A DNA stretch of 7,083 nucleotides from Bacteroidota bacterium. Lineage in GTDB: Bacteria > Bacteroidota > Bacteroidia > Bacteroidales > Tenuifilaceae. The position numbers were made by a program, and so were the translations under genes. The notes beneath the pieces were generated by a model. It saw only the letters and a list, made by a program, of their open reading frames with translations. It was not told where the DNA came from and made no database searches. Every line of letters starts with the position of its first letter. Position 1 is the stretch's first letter. Positions 1 to 5,690 of this stretch are shown one piece after another. The DNA lies in NCBI GenBank assembly GCA_023406715.1, contig JAEXVC010000199.1, forward strand, positions 1 through 7,083. Direction: 5' to 3'.

Positions 1-927
1 GCGTGGGATGTTGCAGACGGTTTGGTTAAGTGGGACAAAAAGCAGGGAGCGGAAATTTACAACCATTGCCCAGTTACTGGAATAATCGAAGAGAATAAAG
101 CAGTAAAAGGAGTTAAACTAGACGATAATACTGAGATTATCGCTCCATGCATCGTAATTGCCACAGGAGGCAAATCCTACCCTGCCACTGGTTCAACAGG
201 CGATGGATATAGATTTGCAGAGCAGTTAGGGCATACCATTGTAGAGTTACGTCCATCGTTAACTGGAATTGAAACGCATCCATCTTTTCCACAACTGAAT
301 GGTTTGAATTTACGAAATGTCAATGCATCGCTTTATATAGATGGACGAAAGGTAGATGAAGAGTTTGGCGAAGTAGAATTCACCGAGTATGGAGTTGATG
401 GCCCTTGCATTCTCAGACTGAGCTTGAAAGCAATTGATGCATTTAGGTCGGGTAACAAGGTACATTTCAGTATCGACCTAAAACCTGCACTTAATAAAGA
501 CAAATTACTCAACCGAATTGAACGCGATGCTACCAAAGGTAAAAGTTACACTGTAAATATGCTTTTACGTGACCTACTACCCTCTCAGTTGGTTTCTGTT
601 TTTCTCCGACACCTAAAGCTTAGTTCTCTAAAGAGTGCAGCAGAGTTAACAAACGACGAAAGAATTTCGCTGATAAATATGCTAAAGGGTTTCAACCTAA
701 ATATGCGTGGGCATAGAGATTGGAACGAAGCCATTATAACCGCAGGTGGCATCAACTTAAATGAGATAGATAGCAAAACAATGGCCTCAAAACTAATTGA
801 TGGACTTTACTTTGCAGGAGAGATAATCGATTTATCGGGCAATACTGGTGGTTACAACCTACAAATTGCATTTTCAACGGGCTGGTTAGCAGGACAATCG
901 GCCGCAGAAAAGTTAAAGGGGCGTTAA
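1..927 (+). CDS. HI0933/BaiN-family NAD(P)/FAD-dependent oxidoreductase (5' end outside window)
   Basis: This is the C-terminal 308 residues of a flavoprotein of the HI0933 (BaiN-like) family. The frame is open from base 1, so the TTG at 22 is internal and the true start lies upstream. Full-length members are about 400 residues, so roughly the first 90-100, including the N-terminal GxGxxG dinucleotide-binding motif, are missing from view. Visible family signatures are ATGGKSYP followed by TGSTGDGY (about residues 54-70), TAGGINLNEI with a following TM, and the C-terminal FAD-contacting GLYFAGEIIDLSGNTGGYN block (from about residue 268). The family is predicted to be cytosolic and to carry FAD. 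BaiN has been linked to bile-acid dehydroxylation, but most members have no proven substrate, so no specific reaction is assigned. The gene ends with TAA and is convergent with the FAH-family gene. Confidence 0.9.
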   Translation, partial: AWDVADGLVKWDKKQGAEIYNHCPVTGIIEENKAVKGVKLDDNTEIIAPCIVIATGGKSYPATGSTGDGYRFAEQLGHTIVELRPSLTGIETHPSFPQLNGLNLRNVNASLYIDGRKVDEEFGEVEFTEYGVDGPCILRLSLKAIDAFRSGNKVHFSIDLKPALNKDKLLNRIERDATKGKSYTVNMLLRDLLPSQLVSVFLRHLKLSSLKSAAELTNDERISLINMLKGFNLNMRGHRDWNEAIITAGGINLNEIDSKTMASKLIDGLYFAGEIIDLSGNTGGYNLQIAFSTGWLAGQSAAEKLKGR

Positions 928-930
928 AAT

Positions 931-995
931 GTCATTCCTAACTTGTTTCGGAATCTCTTAGTCAAAAAATGACCCTGAAACAAGTTCAGGGTGAC
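931..995. repeat. Two inverted copies of a dispersed palindromic repeat (core AACTTGTTTC)
   Basis: Copy A (931-954, plus orientation) and copy B (972-995, read on the minus strand) match at 17 of 24 positions by hand alignment. They share the leading GTCA and an identical 10-base core, AACTTGTTTC. Each copy is itself a hairpin. In A, ATTCCTA (934-940) pairs with TCGGAAT (948-954) with one mismatch. In B, ACCCTGAA (972-979) pairs perfectly with TTCAGGGT (985-992) around a five-base loop. From general knowledge, palindromes of the form GTCAnnCTGAACTTGTTTCAGnnTC are scattered between genes in many Bacteroidota genomes. Here the pair fills most of the gap between two convergent genes, the usual place for REP-like elements. 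Confidence 0.75.
964..992 (-). terminator. Probable intrinsic terminator of the lipid kinase-FAH operon
   Basis: On the minus strand, the perfect 8-bp stem of repeat copy B (985-992 with 972-979, five-base loop) is followed after two bases by six consecutive T (bases 964-969 are A on the plus strand). It starts 22 bases past the end of the FAH-family gene, as expected for a rho-independent terminator. In the plus direction no comparable T-run follows either hairpin, so termination of the flavoprotein gene here is less certain. Confidence 0.55.
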
Positions 996-1014
996 AATCA
1001 ATTCTACACAAACT

Positions 1015-1626
1015 CTATCGAACAAAGAAATCGAACATTAGCCTGTTGTTCAAATACCCTTTAAGCCTATCGCCAACCTGAACGGGGCCAACTCCTGCAG
1101 GCGTGCCTGTATACATATAATCGCCTATACGGAAAGTCACAAACCGAGAAACATAGTCGATAAGCTCATCGAAACTAAAAATCATATCACGGGTATTGCC
1201 TTGCTGAACAACCACATCATTCTTCTCCAACCGAAACTCAATATTGCCTAAATCCTCTATTTCCTCTTTAGGAATAAACTCTCCTATGGGCGCCGAATAG
1301 TCGAATGCCTTGGCAATTTCCCAAGGTAAGCCCTTTTGCTTACACTCCTGCTGCAAATCGCGTGCGGTAAAATCTATCCCTAAACTAACGGCATCGTAAT
1401 ACCTATGGGCGAACCGTTTGTTAACACTCCGTCCAATACGGTTGAACCGAATAACTACCTCCAACTCGTAATGTAAATCCTTTGTAAACTCAGGATAAAA
1501 AAATGGCTGATTATTTCTATTTAAACAAGTATCAGGTTTTATAAAGAATACAGGTTTATCGGGTACATCGGAGTTCATCTCCTTTGCATGCTCTCTATAA
1601 TTCCTGCCAATACAGATTATTTTCAT
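1015..1626 (-). CDS. Fumarylacetoacetate hydrolase family protein, FAHD1-like (acylpyruvase/oxaloacetate decarboxylase type)
   Basis: This 203-residue protein is a compact, single-domain FAH fold, the size of FAHD1-type enzymes, without the N-terminal domain of true fumarylacetoacetases. Family motifs in order are GRNYREHAKE (7-16), KPVFFIKP (24-31), LHYELEVVI (51-59), SLGIDFTARDLQ (81-92), WEIAKAFD (102-109) and GTPAGVGPVQVGD (174-186). The metal-binding set E54, E56 and D85 is intact. The H13/E16 pair and K106 also fall at the spacings known for human FAHD1 (H30/E33, E71, E73, D102, K123), a constant offset of 17. Family knowledge predicts a Mg/Mn-dependent cytosolic C-C bond hydrolase or decarboxylase acting on acylpyruvates or oxaloacetate; the physiological substrate cannot be read from sequence. 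The gene starts at an ATG 26 bases after the lipid-kinase stop, so it is probably transcribed with it, although the two functions have no obvious link. Confidence 0.9.
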   Translation of the reverse strand: MKIICIGRNYREHAKEMNSDVPDKPVFFIKPDTCLNRNNQPFFYPEFTKDLHYELEVVIRFNRIGRSVNKRFAHRYYDAVSLGIDFTARDLQQECKQKGLPWEIAKAFDYSAPIGEFIPKEEIEDLGNIEFRLEKNDVVVQQGNTRDMIFSFDELIDYVSRFVTFRIGDYMYTGTPAGVGPVQVGDRLKGYLNNRLMFDFFVR

Positions 1627-1652
1627 ATATTATGCTAAACTACTCCAAATTA

Positions 1653-2549
1653 CTAATCGGCAATCATTACCTTTAAACCCTTGGGGACAATATTAATTTT
1701 AAGCTTTCTACCCATCATACAAGGCTCGCCATCGAAATGGACAACGCCAGCCTTTTTACGCTTCAGAACAACATTTTCAGCCTTAATTGTGGTCATTTTA
1801 GGGCTCTTATCCATAGTTTTGGCGAATAAACGAATACCAATTCCCACACTTCGGTATGTTCTAAATGGAGCTAACACGCATATTTCAAGTTCGCCATCCT
1901 GAATATCGGATTTGGGCGATATATAAGCGTTGTTTCCATACTGCGAAGCATTGGCTAAAGTAATTAAGAAGGCTCTTGTTTTCAGTTTCTGCTCACCGTT
2001 TATTTTCAACCTATACTTCTTAGGTTTATAGTTAAAGTACTCCTTAAGAGTTGTTTTTAGGTATGTCATAAATCCACGGCTAGTTGCTTCGGCAAACTTA
2101 AATCCAATGTGTGCATCAAACCCAACTCCGCAAGTGCAGAAGAAAGGCAAATCGTTAATACGACCGTAATCAATAGCATCGAACTTACCTGAATTTATTA
2201 GCTCCATCGATTTCTCTAGATTCAAAGGAATTTTAAGGTGACGAGCTAAGCCGTTACCTGAACCAATTGGAATTATACCCAAAATTCCCTCTGTATCAAC
2301 CAATGCCTTTGCAATTTCGTTAACGGTTCCATCTCCTCCAACAGCCACAAAACGTCTGTAACCATCATCCAACTTTTGCTTAACAACATCAGTAGCATCA
2401 CCCTTATGCTTAGTAATATAAACCTCGGCATCAAAACGAGAACTGTCAACTAACTTCAATATTCTATCAGGAAGGTTATCCTTCTTTTTTGTTCCAGAAA
2501 TTGGATTGATTAAAAAAATAATTCTCTCTTTAGCATTGGTTACTGACAT
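1653..2549 (-). CDS. Diacylglycerol/lipid kinase family protein (YegS/DgkB/BmrU type)
   Basis: This 298-residue protein is of normal length for soluble bacterial lipid kinases with the DAGK catalytic fold. Near the N-terminus is LINPISGT (13-20). The nucleotide-binding signature AVGGDGTVNEIAKAL is at 69-83, with GGDGT at 71-75. PIGSGNGLARHL (94-105) is the second conserved glycine-rich segment, CGVGFDA (140-146) opens the C-terminal domain, and HFDGEP (271-276) supplies the Asp expected to be the catalytic base. The SDIQDGELEI segment (214-223) matches the acidic structural-Mg region of DgkB. Predicted role: cytosolic face of the membrane, ATP-dependent phosphorylation of diacylglycerol (or a related lipid alcohol) to phosphatidate. 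Distinguishing DgkB-like from YegS-like substrates needs phylogeny. It starts at an ATG and leads an operon with the FAHD1-like gene. It is divergent from the LTA-synthase-type gene, which fits a diacylglycerol recycling role; that link is inferred. Confidence 0.9.
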   Translation of the reverse strand: MSVTNAKERIIFLINPISGTKKKDNLPDRILKLVDSSRFDAEVYITKHKGDATDVVKQKLDDGYRRFVAVGGDGTVNEIAKALVDTEGILGIIPIGSGNGLARHLKIPLNLEKSMELINSGKFDAIDYGRINDLPFFCTCGVGFDAHIGFKFAEATSRGFMTYLKTTLKEYFNYKPKKYRLKINGEQKLKTRAFLITLANASQYGNNAYISPKSDIQDGELEICVLAPFRTYRSVGIGIRLFAKTMDKSPKMTTIKAENVVLKRKKAGVVHFDGEPCMMGRKLKINIVPKGLKVMIAD

Positions 2550-2579
2550 AGCAAATTGATTAAGTTAATTTGAAAGGCT

Positions 2580-2609
2580 CAAAGGTAGTGCAGGATGTGA
2601 AAATTCAAA
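2580..2609 (-). promoter_or_regulatory. Predicted Bacteroidota promoter for the lipid kinase operon
   Basis: Read on the minus strand there is TTTG (2609-2606), an 18-base spacer, then TACCTTTG (2587-2580). This matches the Bacteroidota -33 TTTG and -7 TAnnTTTG elements with acceptable spacing. The implied transcript would begin near 2573-2576, leaving a leader of about 25 bases before the ATG at 2549. An imperfect palindrome, CAAATT-N9-AATTTG (2552-2572), lies between promoter and start. Confidence 0.6.
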
Positions 2610-2628
2610 AAAACTTTCAAAAAATATT

Positions 2629-2636
2629 TATATTTG
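2629..2636 (+). promoter_or_regulatory. Predicted -7 element for the LTA-synthase-type gene
   Basis: TATATTTG matches TAnnTTTG exactly and is followed by GCC, a context common in Bacteroidota promoters. No good TTTG is seen 17-23 bases upstream, where the sequence is A-rich (2607-2624), so only the -7 half is well supported. The implied start near 2641-2645 would give a leader of about 65 bases before the ATG at 2710. The rest of the gap (2637-2709) is AT-rich, with no hairpin or other element I can recognise. Confidence 0.5.
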
Positions 2637-2709
2637 CCACGCTTTTATTGATTTATTTTACAGTTTATTACACAAAATCAACTTAACTAAACCAAACACT
2701 AAAGAAACT

Positions 2710-4647
2710 ATGAAGAAACTCCTAGCCAACCGATACGGAAGCATACTATTGCTGTATATTATTTTTGTGATAATATCATTTATAACACGTACCGTTTTAC
2801 TAGGTATGTCGTTTAGCGAAGTTAACCTTGGGATATTCAATTTGCTTAGAATATATGGTGTAGGTCTTTTCTACGATACCATTGCCTTTACCTACTTTAT
2901 GATTTTCTACGTTCTAACCTCAATGTTTATTTCCACCCGATTCTTCAATTCATCAAAAAACAAGTGGATTGCCAATATTCTCATCTTTATTACAATCTAT
3001 ATCTTCCTTTTCAATAGTATCTCGGAGTATTTTTTCTGGGAAGAGTTTGGTGTTCGCTACAACTTCATAGCGGTTGATTACCTAATTTACACCACCGAGG
3101 TTGTAGGCAATATTCGCGAATCGTATCCACTACCACTTCTTTTAAGTTCAATTCTTGTAATTGATTTGGCAATAATGTATTTCCTTAACAAGAATAAAAT
3201 CATTGATATAGTTATAAGTGGTACCGAAAAGCTTAAGCAAAGATTAGTTACTGGTTTAATACTTTTAATGCTACCTGTGCTTTCATTTATTATAGTTGAT
3301 TATAGTTGGGCTGAAAAAACTGAGAATAGATACAATGGGGAATTATCAAAAAATGGAGTGTACTCTATTTTTGCGGCTTTCATAAACAATGAACTCGATT
3401 ATAATACCTTTTATATAACTAAACCTGCCGAAGAAAGTTTGGCACAACTACGCACCCTAATTAAAACTGAAAATAGCGAGTTTGTTAGTGATGATATAAA
3501 CAATATCACAAGAAAAGTAACTAGCCAAGGCGAAGAAAAGCGTTATAACGTTATTCTTGTTACTGTTGAGAGTTTAAGCGCTGAGTTTTTTGAATTCCAA
3601 GGAAGCAAAAGAGGTCCTAATGTAACACCTAGAATGGATTCATTGGTACGTAATGCTATGCTATTTACCAACCTTTATGCCACTGGTACACGCACTATAT
3701 GGGGTCTTGAGGCTGTTGCAATATCACAACCTCCAAAACCAGGGCAAAGTATCATTAAACGTCCAAATAGCGATAATATGTTCACACTTGGTCAACTTTT
3801 CAAGGTTCGTGGTTATGAGTTAAAGTATATATATGGTGGAAATGGTTATTTCGACAATATGAATTTCTTTTTTGAAACCAATGGATATCAAATTATTGAT
3901 AAAAAGTATTTCCAAGAAGATGAAATAAACTTTGAAAATGCTTGGGGTGTTTGCGACGAGGACTTATTTAGCAAAACACTTAAGGAAGCCGACAAATCGT
4001 TTGCCGAAGGAAAACCTTTCTTAAATGTGGTAATGACAACCTCAAACCATAGACCTTTCACATATCCTAACGGACGTATTGATATTCCATCGCCAGCAAA
4101 CCGTGTTGGTGCTGTAAAATATACCGATTACGCAATTGGCGATTTCATTAAAAAGGCCGAAAAGAAACCTTGGTTTAACAACACCATTATTGTTATTGTT
4201 GCCGACCATTGTGCTGGTAGTGCAGGACAAACTGAACTTCCTGTTCTTGAGTATCAAATACCCCTTATTATTTACAATCCAAACTTTATTGCACCTCAAA
4301 AAATTGATAAGTTAGCCAGCCAAATTGATGTTGCTCCAACACTTTTAGGCTTAATGAATTGGACCTACAACAGTAAATTCTTTGGTAAAGATATCCTGAA
4401 AATGACCCCTGAGGAAGAAAGAGGTTTTATTGCTAACTACCAAAAATTAGGTTACATAAAAGGTGATAAGATTGTTATTATGAGCCCTATTCAACAGGTT
4501 CGTTACTACCAATTCGACCGCATTTCTGGAGAAATGAAAGAAATTGGAGAAGATGCTAATTTGCTTAAGGAGGCAGTAAGCTATTACCAATCGTCAAGTC
4601 ACCTTTACAAAAACAAATTGGATAGATGGGAAGTAGGTTTGAACTAA
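2710..4647 (+). CDS. LTA synthase family membrane protein (phosphoglycerol-transferase type, sulfatase fold)
   Basis: This 645-residue protein has LtaS/MdoB-type architecture. Five hydrophobic helices occupy about residues 11-33, 43-73, 86-105, 139-158 and 178-198. A linker of about 75 residues follows, then an extracytoplasmic sulfatase/alkaline-phosphatase-fold domain from about 277. Expected catalytic features are present: VTVESLSAEFF with metal-ligand E287, TGTRTIWGLEA with likely nucleophile T329, TTSNHRPF with H447, and VADHC with D499 and H500. The S. aureus LtaS counterparts are E255, T300, H416, D475 and H476. Family members transfer phosphoglycerol from phosphatidylglycerol to an acceptor and release diacylglycerol; some relatives use phosphoethanolamine. 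Gram-negative Bacteroidota are not known to make lipoteichoic acid, so the acceptor here (periplasmic glycan, lipid or surface polymer) is unknown. The ATG at 2710 is the only suitable start and directly precedes the first helix. The last 22 bases overlap the next gene. Confidence 0.9.
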   Translation: MKKLLANRYGSILLLYIIFVIISFITRTVLLGMSFSEVNLGIFNLLRIYGVGLFYDTIAFTYFMIFYVLTSMFISTRFFNSSKNKWIANILIFITIYIFLFNSISEYFFWEEFGVRYNFIAVDYLIYTTEVVGNIRESYPLPLLLSSILVIDLAIMYFLNKNKIIDIVISGTEKLKQRLVTGLILLMLPVLSFIIVDYSWAEKTENRYNGELSKNGVYSIFAAFINNELDYNTFYITKPAEESLAQLRTLIKTENSEFVSDDINNITRKVTSQGEEKRYNVILVTVESLSAEFFEFQGSKRGPNVTPRMDSLVRNAMLFTNLYATGTRTIWGLEAVAISQPPKPGQSIIKRPNSDNMFTLGQLFKVRGYELKYIYGGNGYFDNMNFFFETNGYQIIDKKYFQEDEINFENAWGVCDEDLFSKTLKEADKSFAEGKPFLNVVMTTSNHRPFTYPNGRIDIPSPANRVGAVKYTDYAIGDFIKKAEKKPWFNNTIIVIVADHCAGSAGQTELPVLEYQIPLIIYNPNFIAPQKIDKLASQIDVAPTLLGLMNWTYNSKFFGKDILKMTPEEERGFIANYQKLGYIKGDKIVIMSPIQQVRYYQFDRISGEMKEIGEDANLLKEAVSYYQSSSHLYKNKLDRWEVGLN

Positions 4648-5684
4648 AAAATAATCCACGGTCTATTGGCCGTGGACTTTTCTTTGTATTATTTTGCTTG
4701 GTTTTTGGGTTTAATGCTATTGGTCAGGAAAAAAGAGACACTATAGTTTACAGACCTTATAAGGATACTGTAAAGTTAGTTAAGGCTCAAGTTTACGATA
4801 TTGACTCATCAACATCGTACGTATTTTACAAAACTCGTCCATTTGGCTTTCTAGGCTATGTACCTCGCAACTTGGTCGATTTTTGTAAAGTAAGTACTCA
4901 AAAGAAAAATCTAGTTACGGTTGGTGGAGTTGCAGTAAGCACTGCCATTCTAATTGCATTCGACCAGCAAATACTCGATGCAACCCAACAATTTGGACGT
5001 TATATCAACTTAGATTCTGAACGAAAATTTAAGACAGTAATATCAATTAATCCAGGAGGGTTTCACGTTCCAGTGCTGGACTTACCTCAAAATTTAAACT
5101 CAACCCTTTACTTCATGGGCGAAGGTTGGCCAAGCGTGTTAATTGCAGGCGGACTATGGGGATACGGAAGTATTGCAAAAGACTATAGGGCTTTGCAAAC
5201 CTCATCGCAACTGGCAGAGATGTTTTTAACTTTGGCAATAACTACGCAATTCATTAAACGAGTTACTGGACGGGAAAGTCCTTTTGTCGCTACTGAGTCA
5301 GGTGGAAAATGGCGTCCATTTCCAAATCCAGCAACCTACCAAAAGCATGTCCCAAAGTATGATGCTTTTCCATCGGGACATTTGGCAACAGCCATGGCAA
5401 CAGTAACAATTCTATCTGGGAACTACCCTGAAGAACGCTGGATAAGACCCGTTGGATATACTACAATGGGACTAATAGCTTTTGCAATGGTAAACAATGG
5501 TGTACACTGGGTGAGCGACTACCCATTAGCTATTGCAATAGGTTATGCTTATGGTAAAATAGCCATATCTCACGGACACACTGTTATAAAGAGAAAGACT
5601 GATGGCACATTAGTTTCAGGAAAATTTACTCCAATTATATTTGGAGACAACGGAGTTGGTTTGAGTTACAGGATGACTTTCTAG
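4626..5684 (+). CDS. Exported PAP2-family phosphatase with atypical C1 and C3 motifs
   Basis: This 352-residue protein is a PAP2/type-2 phosphatidate phosphatase homologue. After a basic 17-residue n-region comes a hydrophobic core (LFFVLFCLVFGF, 18-29) and a likely cleavage region near AIGQEK, consistent with a signal peptide. Hydrophobic stretches follow near 98-113, 170-182, 195-210, 275-290 and 298-310. Motif C1 reads KRVTGRESP (211-219), C2 is DAFPSGH (246-252), and C3 is GVHWVSD with H294 and D298. In canonical PAP2 the second Arg of C1 and the Arg six residues before the C3 His bind phosphate; here those positions are S218 and M288. About 29 residues separate C1 and C2, much longer than in the neighbouring PAP2. 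The ATG at 4626 is the only early start that keeps the signal peptide; it implies a 22-base overlap and probable translational coupling with the upstream gene. Substrate unknown: phosphatidate, undecaprenyl diphosphate or lipid A phosphates are all possible. Confidence 0.85.
   Translation: MGSRFELKNNPRSIGRGLFFVLFCLVFGFNAIGQEKRDTIVYRPYKDTVKLVKAQVYDIDSSTSYVFYKTRPFGFLGYVPRNLVDFCKVSTQKKNLVTVGGVAVSTAILIAFDQQILDATQQFGRYINLDSERKFKTVISINPGGFHVPVLDLPQNLNSTLYFMGEGWPSVLIAGGLWGYGSIAKDYRALQTSSQLAEMFLTLAITTQFIKRVTGRESPFVATESGGKWRPFPNPATYQKHVPKYDAFPSGHLATAMATVTILSGNYPEERWIRPVGYTTMGLIAFAMVNNGVHWVSDYPLAIAIGYAYGKIAISHGHTVIKRKTDGTLVSGKFTPIIFGDNGVGLSYRMTF
4646..4685 (+). terminator. Terminator-like hairpin between the LTA-synthase-type and PAP2 genes
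   Basis: TCCACGG (4655-4661) pairs perfectly with CCGTGGA (4670-4676) around an eight-base loop. An A-rich run (4646-4654) precedes it and CTTTTCTTTG follows (4677-4686). This starts eight bases after the LTA-synthase-type stop codon (4645-4647), a classic intrinsic-terminator position. However, it lies inside the first 17 codons of the overlapping PAP2 gene. It could terminate or attenuate transcription, with ribosomes translating the PAP2 start melting the stem. Confidence 0.5.
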
Positions 5685-5690
5685 CAAGAA

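Noticed and set aside
22..24. TTG as a start codon for the flavoprotein
   Set aside because: The same frame is open back to base 1 and those residues (AWDVADG) fit the family, so the gene simply enters from outside the window.
1681..1902. Open frame of 73 codons on the plus strand opposite the lipid kinase
   Set aside because: It is fully antisense to the conserved C-terminal domain of the kinase, with no promoter or recognisable product.
2550..2709. Small RNA or riboswitch in the divergent gap
   Set aside because: The region is AT-rich, with only a weak 6-bp inverted repeat and no extended pairing or known aptamer core.
4042..4299. Open frame of 85 codons on the minus strand inside the LTA-synthase-type gene
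   Set aside because: It lies opposite the conserved catalytic segments of a well-supported gene, and its translation has no recognisable domain or composition of a real protein.
4634..4641. TAGGTTTG, an exact TAnnTTTG match, as an internal promoter for the plus-strand PAP2 gene
   Set aside because: It lies inside coding sequence. The nearest upstream TTG is only 13 bases away, and a transcript starting near 4648 would lack the ATG at 4626. Chance matches are frequent in AT-rich DNA.
4626..4647. Gene overlap read as a frameshift splitting one fused protein
   Set aside because: The upstream protein is complete for its family and the downstream one begins with its own signal peptide, so these are two separate genes.
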